Shown here: positions 21,871 to 31,649 of the stretch, in pieces
Layout: the number at the start of each line of letters is the position of its first letter
Position numbering within the stretch: the first letter of the stretch is position 1
Source: Liriodendron chinense
Lineage: Eukaryota > Streptophyta > Magnoliopsida > Magnoliales > Magnoliaceae
Reading direction: 5' to 3'
DNA length: 64,000 bases
Assembly (NCBI GenBank): GCA_003013855.2
Contig: ML058494.1
Span: 868,001 to 932,000 of the forward strand
The notes under the pieces: model-generated
The model's input: the letters and a program-made list of their open reading frames with translations, nothing else
Told to the model about the DNA's origin: nothing
Database searches by the model: none
Made by a program: the position numbers and the translations under genes

Positions 21871-23648
21871 CTATAGAAACTTGGCATAGGAGAGGACTTG
21901 TTTTATGGCATCAAGCAAGGGAATGTTGATTTTGACTTGCCTAAAAATCTCTAGAATATCATGAGAGTTTGGGAGAGATTTTAGAGCAACCAATCTCGAA
22001 GGGAATGGTGCTACGGGCTTGTAAACGCGTTCCATTTCTTGTGGGGCTAAGTTAGATCCGTCCTCATCCTCAAAAATTATTAGATCATTAGGCTTGTCGG
22101 CCTTCACCGGAATAGATTTATCAATTTGTTTACCACTTCTAAGAGTGGTGACGGATTTGGCTTGCTCCATATGTTGGTTGGAGGGATTAGGAATGCTCAC
22201 TTCATGTACTTGCTTTAGATTGGGCTGAGGTTGGGTCGGAAAGGTCCCTTCCCTAGCATTCAAGCGTCCCTTAATCTCATCAACCGAGACTTTAAGCTCT
22301 TGGAACATTTGCTGACTTGTTTGATTGATTTGCATTTGCCCTTGCATAAACGCTTTTAAGGTGTCTTCCATCGATAATTGAGGTGGGGCCATATTTTGCA
22401 TGGGTGGCCCTCCTTGAGAGTCGGTAGGATTGCCTGTAGGAGCATTCTTCCAACTGAAATTCGGGTGGTTCTTCCAAGTAGAATTGTACGTATTACCCAC
22501 CGGTCCATTGAAAGGTCGTTGATAACCATATGTGGCATTGGCATGTTCATGTAGCACTTCTTGAAACGCAAGAATTGTGGGACAATCTTGCGTAGTGTGT
22601 AAATTGGTGAAACAAATCCCACACGTGGTTTCAATGGCTTCATTGGACTTTGAAGATTCACTCTTACTAAGTTCCATGGCCTCGATCTTCCTTGTGAGGC
22701 TGGCTATCCTTGCATTCACATAGTCTTCCTCCTTGAGGATATAGATCCTTCCTTTCTCTTTTTCTTGTGTAGGCTTAGGGTTATTGGATTTATCCGAGGT
22801 ATCCCATGATTGAGCATTCTCGGCCAACATATCCAAATAACTCCAAGCTTCATCTGGATTTTTGCTCATGAACTCGCCATTGCACATCATCTCTACGAAT
22901 TGACGCATATTGGAACTTAATTCATCATTGAAGAAGTTTATGATTCGCCAACTCTCGTAGCCATGATGTGGGCAAGCAAGTAGGAGGTCCTTAAACCTTT
23001 CCCAACATTGGAAGAAAGATTCACCCTCTTTAGCCAAAAAATTCATTATGGCTCTTTGAAGGGTGTTTGTTTTATGAACCAGGAAGAACTTTTTCAAGAA
23101 CTCCTGGGTCATCTCGTTCCATGACCCTATCGACTGTGGTCAAAGAGAATGAAGCCAAGTCTTGGCTCTTTCTTTCAATGAAAAGGGAAAGAGTTTAAGT
23201 TTAATGGCATCTTCCGAAACATTAGTGTATTGCAAGGTAGCCACCACTTCTTCAAATTCCTTCAAGTGCAAATATGGGTTGTCAGAGTCTAGCCCATGGA
23301 ACTTTGGTATAAGTTGGATTACACCCGGCTTAATATCAATGTTTCCCCCGGTTGGTGGTAAAACCACACAAGAGGGTGTAGTTACACGGGCCGGTTATAG
23401 GTAGTCTCGTAATGATCTCATTAGAGGAACATTGTGTACCTCATTCTCTCCTACTCCCTCTTGATTTGCGTTTGTAGTTGGAGTGGGTGGGGGGGAGGAT
23501 TCCTTAAAGGTGTTTGATCCATACTCCCCAACCTATCATAATGCTCTTGGTAATTTTGGACTCGTCTATGGACTGACAATGATCCAATAAGACCACCTTT
23601 GGATTGGAGACGATTGGAGTGGTCACATTCCCAACGGGCATAAACCAC
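21871..23648 (-). pseudogene. gag: B1 gag
   Basis: Gag begins near 23648 (an ATG followed at once by a frameshift). The N-terminal part is in two pieces (23451-23648 and 23140-23367), the second with the conserved gag stretches IDIKPGVIQLIPKFHGLD and LFPFSLKERAKTWLHSL. The main piece, 23112-21871 (413 residues), has FFQCWERFKDLLLACPHHGY, GEFMSKNPDEAWSYLDMLAE, a CX2CX4HX4C knuckle (CGICFTNLHTTQDC, near residue 170) and a linker reaching the protease. It is close to AthR gag in order but clearly a separate subfamily. Gag would let the element RNA be packaged even if RT came from a relative. Confidence 0.88.
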
Positions 23649-23889
23649 TCAACTACCAACTAGACTAATCCTAAAATCTGAAATTGATCTTAAAAAAATT
23701 GAAAATTTGAAAAAAAAAACACTAAGTTAGAAGGATATTACCCGAATCGCTTGAACTAGAAAAGAACTCCTACAAAACAAAATAATTTGTTAGTTCTAAA
23801 AAATCAGAAAAACTAATCCTAAGAAAACAATAAATCCTAACTACTTCTACTCTATAGCCACTAAAACAATTTAGAACCGTTATCTAAAT

Positions 23890-23907
23890 TTCCCGGCAAC
23901 GGCGCTA
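23890..23907 (-). promoter_or_regulatory. Primer-binding site for tRNA-Asp (B1)
   Basis: The minus strand reads TAGCGCCGTTGCCGGGAA, one base altered at the first position against the AthR site. Confidence 0.88.
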
Positions 23908-23913
23908 AAAACT

Positions 23914-24975
23914 TGTTCCCTCGCCTCAAGTGTAAGGCTGCGATGTAGTAATAATTCTCCGTAAGACCGAGGTCGATCCACAGAGAATTGGAAAATAGGT
24001 TCTATGTTATTCCAGCAACTCAGTTTGCAATAGATAATAGGTTCAATTGGAATAATTATGCTAAAACAGTAACTTAATGAAAAATAGTAATCTAAAGGCA
24101 CAAGGCATTCAAGGATCCACTTGTAGTAATCCCATGTCAATCCAATCAATCCAAGCAAAATACACAACTAGATTTGAAGTCCTATCTCTCATCTAGTTGG
24201 AAAATAAAGCATTAAACACATTTAATCCCACTCAAGTTGAAGTTCAAAGTTCTAGTCCCATTGAACACATGTAGAATTCGAAATCATAGCCTTCGGAGTA
24301 ATAACCATGCCTATGGACTATGGCATGCTCAAGGGTTACTGTAATTCGAATATAAACAAGCAAAACATGATAATCTCAGAGAATTACAAGGAATCCATGT
24401 CTGGAGCACATGAACTCTCATAAAACATCTAAAAATATCAACTTTAAGAACTAGAACATTCAAAATCCAAACTTGAAATAGAACTACTTGAATTAAATTG
24501 AATCAAACATGAAATTGGCTACAAGTTTCACCTCTCAGCCTTAGCTGAGAGAATCTAGCTGAGCATTGTCATACTACAACTAGAACTCATAAAAGAAAAC
24601 TAGAAAACATAGAAAAACCGGAGTTTGGAGGGTTGCAGACGCTCCATGACTGTTTCCTTCCTCTCCCACGACATCCCTTAGCTTATATGATACCCTAGGA
24701 AGAGCCCCTAGGTGTCCTTTTATAGTGGGGAAGCTCTGCTGTGTCGGAAACATCTCGAATTTGCGTAAGGATACGCAGTGCCCAGAGAAATTCAGAGTCC
24801 GGATTTGGAAAGGTCACTGTCTTACACAGGGCCGACCGGTCTTGACAGGTTGGACTGTGTATGCTACACGTCCAGAGAGTTCAGGGACTGGACTGTCCTG
24901 ATGCCGACTATTCTTGATCGGTCAGGCCTGTCTGGGCTTTAGTCCAATGACTTCCAGCAGGGTGGCCGACCGATC
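23914..24975 (-). repeat. B1 5' LTR, truncated in U3
   Basis: Matches the B1 3' LTR up to its third palindrome unit (leader hairpin 24532-24551, TATA about 24716-24725, palindromes from 24833) and then stops at about 24970-24977. There the sequence passes into Tat1 integrase. About 250 bp of LTR are missing. Confidence 0.9.
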
Positions 24976-25620
24976 GGGAATACCGTGTCTGTTGATGATG
25001 GCGTTCCGAATGAAAACCTCCACTTGTTTAGCTTTCACGTTCTTTAAGGCCACATCCTCAGCCCACTTAGAGAAGTAATCTGTTGCTACCAATATGTACT
25101 GGTGCCCTTGAGAGGAAGAGGGGCTAATGGGGCCTATCACATCCATACCCCAAGCCGCGAAAGGCCAAGACATCACTGACTGATGCAATTCTTCTGGAGG
25201 CACATGTATAATGTCGGCATGTATCTGACACTGATGTCATTTACTGACGTAGTCCATCGCGTCTTTCACCATGGTGGGCCAATAATAGCCCATACGCCGC
25301 ACTCGATGATGTAGGTTCCGGCCTCCCTGGTGGGCACCACATTCCCCTCCGTGCACCTCTCTCAGCATATCATGAACTTCTTCCCAGGCCAGGCATCTTG
25401 ACAGTATTCCGTCGTTGGAGCATCGATATAGTACCTCTTCTAAGAGGAAGAATGAGCTGGCGCGCCTTCTGACTTGAGTGCGCATTTGCGGATTCTCGGG
25501 TAAGAACCCATATTTCAAGTAATTAGAGAATGGCCTTCTCCAATCTTCTTCTTTTATGATCTCAAAGCAATGGACAGGGCTTGCGCTCGTGACATTCTCG
25601 GTTACTATGAGGGATGGCAA
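24976..25620 (-). pseudogene. pol: Tat1 integrase, partial
   Basis: The zinc-binding part is seen as CGAHQGGRNLHHRVRRMGYYWP. A TGA at 25237-25239 replaces a residue next to the expected zinc cysteines (before HQCQ). The core follows in the same frame (PFAAWGMDVIGPISP, ATDYFSKWAEDVALKN, FIRNAIINRHGIP) and is cut just after the RHGIP motif, before the second catalytic Asp. The cut lies in a CGATCGG that fits both the integrase and the LTR palindrome. Confidence 0.88.
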
Positions 25621-25644
25621 TATCGTCCTTTCTTCTATGTTAAC

Positions 25645-26475
25645 TTAAAGTGGGTTGCCCCCTGGGTGCGCGAGAGCCGCGACCAGGTTAGCCAATGCAT
25701 CTGCTTGATAATTTTCAACTCTGGGGACGTGCAACACTGTACTGTCCTGAAAATGATCGAACAAGGCTCGAGCTCGATGGCAAAGAGGTGATAGCTCTGG
25801 CTTGCGGACTTTATATTCTGTCATAAGTTGTCCCACAACTAACCAAGAACTGACGTAGACTTATAGTGATCGGATTTGCATGTCTCGTGCTAACTGTAAC
25901 CCAATGACGAGGGCCTGATATTCTGTCTCGCTGTTTGTGCACGACAACACTATTGTGAATGAGTAAGGCAATAAGTCGCCTTGAGGACTGATGAAGATCA
26001 CATCGGCCCCTGATCCTGTAGGTTTGGAGGCTCCGTCGAAATACATCTACCACTGTCTTGCTATCCCTACTGTCATGGCTTGGTCGTCGGGAAGATCACA
26101 TTCCATTTCCATGTTATCCGGTATCGGGTGGGCTACCAGAAAATCGGCTATCGCCTGCCCTTTAACAGCTCGAGATGGCAGATACATAATGTCGAACTCG
26201 GATAGCAGTAGGGCCCATTTAGCTAATCGCTCGGACAGCATAGGCCGATTTATCAGGAACTTGATAGGATCTACTCTTGAGATCAATGTAATTTGGTATG
26301 ACAAGTAATAATGCCTTAGCTTCTTCATAGCAAATATCAAGGCCAAACATATCTTCTCGATTAGTGAGTAATTAAACTGAGCGCCGACGAGTGTGCGGCT
26401 CAAGTAGTACAAAGCATTCTCTTTTCCTTCTTTGTTCTTCTGGGCGAGCAGTGCCCTCAGGGAGTTTTCTCCCAC
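25645..26475 (-). pseudogene. pol: Tat1 RNase H and additional RNase H (aRH)
   Basis: The first domain (LLAQKNKEGKENALYYLSRT, then KLRHYYLSYQITLISRVDPI) is the usual gypsy RNase H with its connection to the next domain. After one stop at 26047 the same frame enters the second RNase H (MYFDGASKPTGSGADVIFIS, SETEYQALVIGLQLARD), which carries the DG-type active-site start and the SETEYQAL motif of archaeal-type RNase H. The tail runs to 25645 in a shifted frame. Confidence 0.88.
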
Positions 26476-26639
26476 TGCTACATATAGTATTAGAGGCTTT
26501 CCCTCGATCGGCGCTGCTAGAACTGGAGCTTTCCCGAGTAGCTCTTTGAGAGAATCGAAGGCTTTCTGGCACGCTTAGTCCCACTCGAAGCGGACGTCTT
26601 TCTTGTTCAGTAGAGAGAAAGGCTGGCAGTGACCTGACA

Positions 26640-27321
26640 GGTTCAAGATGAATCGCCGCAAGTGACTCTCCCTTGGAAGCTCTTCAGCTCTTTCAAGTTC
26701 TTCGGAGGAGGCATTTCTCGGATCGCCTTGATCTTCGTGGGGTCAATTTCAATTCCCCGATGCTTGACTACAAAGCCAAGAAATTTCCCTGAGGATACCC
26801 CGAAGGTACACTTCAACGGGTTCTTGCGAAGGCTTTTCTTCCTCAACCTTTGAAATACTAACTTCAAATGTTCGCGGTGCTACTTGATGCCCATCAGACC
26901 TCACTACCAGGTTATCAACGTAGTATTCGACATGCTTATGAATCATGTATTAGAAGATTACCTGCATTGCTCTCTAATATGTGGCGCCTGCATTCTTCAG
27001 CCCAAACGGCATCACCCGATAATAGAATATCCTGAGAGATGTGTGGAAGACAGTGGACTCTTCATCCTTTGGAGCCATTCGGATCTGATTATACCCCGAG
27101 TAGTCATCCATAAAGGACATCGTCGTATATGCTGACATACTATCGATGAGGAGCTCCAAGATGGATAGAGGAAAGTCATCTTTAGGACAAGCCTCATGCA
27201 GGTTGCGGAAATCGACGCACACCCGAATTTGGCCGCTCTTCTTCTTCATAGGTACTATGTTCGAGATCCATTTGGGATACTGAGCTTCCCTAATAAACCT
27301 GGCGTGAAGCAGCTTCTTCAC
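26640..27321 (-). pseudogene. pol: Tat1 reverse transcriptase
   Basis: The frame holds KKKSGQIRVCVDFRNLHEAC, then FMDDYSGYNQIRMAPKDEES, VMPFGLKNAGATY and, after stops near 26974 and 26950, EYYVDNLVVRSDGH. The catalytic YVDD box reads YVDN, so the second Asp is lost. The fingers part upstream is partly in the linker ORF (27370-28089). Several frameshifts near 26640-26870 (for example NPLKCTFGVSSGKFLGFVV in a separate frame) make this copy dead. Confidence 0.9.
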
Positions 27322-27369
27322 CTCTTCTTCTATCTTTGGGACGATGTCAAGATGGAAATGCCTCTGTGG

Positions 27370-28089
27370 CTATTTAACTGACCTCTTTCCTTTCGCGATA
27401 TTCAACCTGTGCATCGCGATGGCCGGGTTCAATCCTGGCATTTCAGAATAGGTCCATGCAAACACGTCTCTGTTCTCTTTCAGGAGTTGAATGTAGCTCT
27501 CCCTCTCTTCTTTAGGAATGTTCTTGCTGATATAAGTATTCCTCGACTCTTCAATGGTCCCCAGATTGACTTCTTGTAACTCATCTATTGTGAGCTGACC
27601 CCCATCTTCGATCTGCTCTGGTGCGGCACTCAATTGTATGACTTCATTCGGTCCAACGGCGGGCCTTACCTCTTCCACGGGACTGATCGTCACCATGTTA
27701 ATGTGCCTAATTTCGCATCCTGTCCCCAGGGCATCTTTTCCTCTGTATACCTTCGTCTTTACTTCAAAGGGTGCTAGCATGCCTTTCCGAGCTGGCGATT
27801 CTAAACAAATGAACCCCATATTTCTCATGATGTGTCTGCTGGCTTTGCTATATCTTTCTTCTTCAATGGGCGGTGTCTCTACTGGCATTCTCTTGGCATT
27901 CTCTTCGATCTGCAATGGGTTGTGGGGTCCAGCATGAAACCTTATCTCGTGGCTGGCTCCCATTGTCGGCGATATGCAGAACTGGCTTGGAGCTTTAGGG
28001 AAGGGACGAATCCTCTCAACCTTTGGTACTGGCATATTGAAGCTGGACTGTAACACACTCATCTGTTGACTTGTCATCTGCTTTAACAC
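27370..28089 (-). pseudogene. pol: Tat1 protease-RT linker and RT start
   Basis: A 239-residue open piece with a proline-rich start, ending with RESYIQLLKENRDVFAWTYS and EMPGLNPAIAMHRLNI, the conserved entry to gypsy RT. It belongs to the same polyprotein as the RT that follows. Confidence 0.8.
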
Positions 28090-28422
28090 TGACTGTCCTG
28101 CCTTTCGGAGGTGCTTTGGGATCAGGTAGAACTTCTTCTTTCACAACGGATTCTCTTCATGAGCCCATGTTGCTTCGGCAACTACTTGCGGAGTTTCGCC
28201 CTCTTATCTTAGATTCTCACCCCGGGGTTCTGCCCCCGGTGCCACCTCTGTCGGTTCGTTGGCTTTTCTGGCGGCCTCGGTTCCATTGCTCTCTTGATAG
28301 TATTGTGCATTTGTTAAGAAGGATCCAGTGACGGAGTACGGCCTCGGGTCTGCCGCCACTCTATACTGGACACCATCCCTATTGAATTTGAAGCATTGAT
28401 GATATGTCGAGGGAATAATATC

Positions 28423-28700
28423 TTATTGATGAAGCCACGGTCGTCCCAACAAGATATTGTATATCATCATCGCATTGATTACCTGACAGCTGACTTTAGT
28501 ACTCAATTCTTCTATCTCCAGCATGACAGTGATGGATCCTAGGACACGCTCGCCGTCCTGATTGAACCCTTGGATAACCATGGCACTTGGGCGAAGTGTT
28601 GTTTGCCTAAAACCGAACTGCTGTAATGTCTTTAGAGACATAATATTCACAGCGGATCCATCGTCTAGCATGCATCTTCAGACCTCTATGTCTCGGATGA
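28423..28700 (-). pseudogene. pro: Tat1 protease
   Basis: MLDDGSAVNIMSLKTLQQFG with the active-site region DDGSAVN, then TVMLEIEELSTKVSCQVI and NILLGRPWLHQ, which is the ILGRPWL flap of gypsy proteases. Length and spacing are normal for the family. The N-terminus is cut by a frameshift near 28680. Confidence 0.85.
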
Positions 28701-29313
28701 GACCTGTCACCATCAACCGGCGGTTGTGGTCCGTCAAGCTTATCGTTCTCTCTTCTTCAGAGAATGTGATCATGGACGATCGGTCGATCTGCATGACCTG
28801 CTCTGCGGGTTGATTCTCAGTTCCAATTATCTTCATTTCTTCCATCTCTGACTCGATCCTGCCATCATGACCTCACGAGTTTCTTGACCAAGCAATGCAT
28901 TGAGCAGCATTTCCCAATATTTCTTGGAAAGGCACAAGGCATTGTAAATGCTGAGTCGGGCCGGGACCTTCTTCAAATGAGACACCACATCATAAATCAC
29001 CGGTGCCTTATCTCGAGCGTGATCTCGCTGGTCAGCTGCTGGCTCGTTGACTGCTTTTGTCGGTTCTTTTTCTCGAGGTGTTCCCGATGGCTCCCCTATG
29101 ACCACACGTTCTTTTAGGGTCTGGTCGCCTCGAAAATTCTCTCTGCATGACCTGCTTTTCGGACCGCAAAGCTACTACATTGACTTTCTTCTCTCCATAG
29201 GACTTGGTCCTTGTCATTGGCCCTTGGCTGAGCGATCACCGAGACCATGGGGCACTAAACGGGCTGTGCACGTGGCCGTTTTTGTCCAACATTTCTCCTT
29301 CCCATTTCATTCT

Positions 29314-30996
29314 TTATCTTCCTCTCTTTCTCCAAGAGTTTCTTTTATTCTCTAGCCTCCTCTTGTTGCTCACAAGTGTCCACGGCTCTTCCGGTTCTAG
29401 GAAAGGATTCGTAGTTTGAATTTGAGCTGGTACAGGGAGGGCAGACACCACTGTCGTGGTGTTCCGACTCGCCTCTTCTGCCTTCATATTAATGGTGCCG
29501 TCATTGATCATCCGTTGAATCCGGCCTTTCAGGACAAAGCAGTCTTCAATCTTGTGGCTGGTCATGCGATGATACTTGCAGTAGTTGGGATAATCGACCA
29601 TCTTCGCTTCCTTTGGACGCTTGCATTCTGGCAGTCTTATTAACCTTTCTTCTACTAGCTGTTCGATGATTGAAACCAGATCTTCCATGTTCAAGGTCTA
29701 AGGTTCGTTTGCTTGATTACTCTCTTCTATCATAATATGTTGCGGCCTCAAAAAACTCATACCTTTGTCTTGTGTCGTGGTTACTGGTCTGGCCTCGACT
29801 CTACGCTCGGTGTTCGGACGTTTCCTGTCATTCGAACCCTTTCCTTTGTCAACGTAGTTAGATGTTATCATCCTTCTGACTTCTCTCCTGGGCTTCTCTA
29901 CGTTGAACTGCGCTCTGAACATAGCTCCTTCCACCAGATGGGCCTTCGTAGCTAGGTCTCAAAACGTTGAGAAGTTGTGCCCAGATAGGCCAAACGAAAT
30001 CATTGAATCCATGGCCTGCATGCACATCTTGACCTGCTCAGATTCGCTCAGCAGTTCTCGGCACTGCGCTGCTATAGTCCCCGACCTGTCGATGAACTTC
30101 TTGACTGACTCCCCTTGCCTCTGATGAACCAAGGCTAAATCTGTTAGCGAGAGTTTTCACTCAGTAGAGAAGAATTTGGAGATGAACAAATCCTGCATCT
30201 GATCCCAAGACTTGACTGACCCTGTAGGCAGTGACATGTACCACTGGAATGCTTTGCTCGTGAGCGTTGAGCCAAACAATCTGAGACAATACTGGGGGAT
30301 TGTCAACAGGTTGCCCATCATTGTCATGAATTGAGCCATGTGTTCCTCCGACGATCCTCTGCCATCAAATCTGGGGAAATCCGGACGCTTGAAATTCCTG
30401 GGAAACGGAACATAGTTGACCTCGGGTAAGTACGACACCCGATATACATATTTTCCTCTCTTCTCATTTTCTCTTTCCTGACTCATCAGGTTCGTAACTG
30501 TCTGAGACAGTTCTTCTCTCGTGGCTTGAGATGGCAATGGCGGTACGCGTTCGAACGCGACGTTTCTCGGGCGAACCTGTGGTTCGGCGACAGCTGGTTC
30601 TCCTGTTGTTCCCTGACATTCTTTCATAGACTGTCAAGTAGGGACAGTCGGGCTTCTGTTTGTCCCCTGGGCAACTAGAGCTAATAGTGGTTCTTTCATC
30701 TCTCTCATCTCTCTGGTCGTATCCTCTAGGACCTGGATGATCTCATTTATCTGCTCTTGGATTGGAGGCAGCTCTGGGTATCGCTCACTCACCTCTCCTT
30801 CGATGACTTGTACCATTATCACTTGTGCTCGCTGCGGCCTTGTCTTAGTCACGGCGGCTTCAGTAGGGGATGTCTTCATCGTCGACTCAGCCGATTGCCG
30901 GACAGCGGATCTGTTCGGTATCTTGGCTGACAGTGTTGTCTTCGGTATCGCTGGGAAGTTGATAGCGGCGAAGGAGAACTCTAGACTGGTTGACAT
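29314..30996 (-). pseudogene. gag: Tat1 gag
   Basis: Begins at 30996 (MSTSLEFSFAAINFPAIPKT). The core is in 30627-30157 (FPRNFKRPDFPRFDGRGSSE, LTSKAFQWYMSLPTGSVKSW). The C-terminal part is in 29934-29698 and 29694-29314 (YCKYHRMTSHKIEDCFVLKG), which holds a knuckle-like C/H pattern. Breaks at 30630, near 30150 and at 29696 separate the pieces. The order fits Tat-lineage gag. Confidence 0.85.
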
Positions 30997-31005
30997 GGTG
31001 GTTCT

Positions 31006-31649
31006 GCTGGTACTTGAAACAAGTTCAATTGTCCAAGATCCAACTCTCCTTCAAAAGCTATGCTTCTATCCATTCCAAGACATATAAGTGCAAAAATCAG
31101 AGAAATTAGGTGATAGAAGCTGAAACCTTAAACTTCTCAAAACATAATGAGTGTTCATATAGAATTCCCGCTGATTGATTGATTAATAGAGAAACTCAAA
31201 CAAATTCAATCTTGTGCATAGTGAATGTTCATCTCATGGGTTTCCAGGATTATCTTTTTCATAGATCAACTACACTATGGATCTCAAGGTGCACAGATCA
31301 ACAATAAGCCTATGACAAGAATTTGCCTTACCATCCTTCCGACGGATTTCACACTATATCCCATTTTTGGCTTTAGTTACGGGTAGACCATCCCCCGGTT
31401 GGTAATAGGTAGCCCTTTTCGAAATTTTCCACCATATTCTCCATCATTCCCATGTTTTCATCCTTCCTTTTCCTTTTTTTTTTTCTTTTTCATTAAATAG
31501 GATTTTTGGAAATCCATATCTTTCGTTATTTTCCCATGGACAAGGATGGACAAAGTACCCCGGATTGGTTTCTCAACACCTTAAATCAAAGTCTAGCTAA
31601 TCCACAAATCACATAATTTTTTCAACCCAAAAGAATCATGTAATGTGAA
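31006..31649 (-). other. C2 3' noncoding block, distal part
   Basis: Matches 49840-50460 of C1 and 19220-19850 of B1. No gene. Contains the 'cccatggacaaggatggac' segment. Confidence 0.8.
31645..31649. repeat. Target-site duplication of S2 (GTGAA)
   Basis: GTGAA before S2 is repeated at 33294-33298. The uninterrupted version, gtaatgtgaactaggtg, is present in B1 near 19848, confirming the insertion point. Confidence 0.95.

Larger units (their letters stand above)
17834..24975 (-). mobile_element. B1: gag-protease LTR element lacking RT, RNase H and integrase
   Basis: A complete 3' LTR (17834-19179), a polypurine tract (19180-19192), 3' noncoding DNA, a gag-protease region (20517-23648), a tRNA-Asp PBS (23890-23907) and a 5' LTR (23914 to about 24975) that is cut short inside its palindrome array. 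Between the protease and the polypurine tract there are only a linker and 1.3 kb of noncoding DNA, with no trace of RT. The gag and linker are clear relatives of Athila. This is the layout of non-autonomous TR-GAG-like elements. Because LTR, PBS and noncoding blocks are shared with C1 and C2, the absence of RT is probably ancestral and not a local deletion. Confidence 0.85.
24976..31005 (-). mobile_element. Tat1: Tat/Ogre-type Ty3/gypsy gag-pol, truncated
   Basis: Minus-strand order: gag (30996-29314), protease (about 28423-28700), RT (27321-26640), RNase H (26475-26047), a second RNase H (26046-25645) and integrase (25620-24976). Two RNase H domains in a row mark the Tat/Ogre/Retand lineage. 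The 3' end with the rest of integrase and the 3' LTR is lost at the junction with B1. The 5' leader was split from gag by C2 and continues at 37111. Confidence 0.88.

Noticed and set aside
24976..31005. Tat1 as a simple insertion into the B1 LTR
   Set aside because: The LTR does not resume on the other side; what follows at 31006 is C2 noncoding DNA, and Tat1 leader reappears only at 37111.
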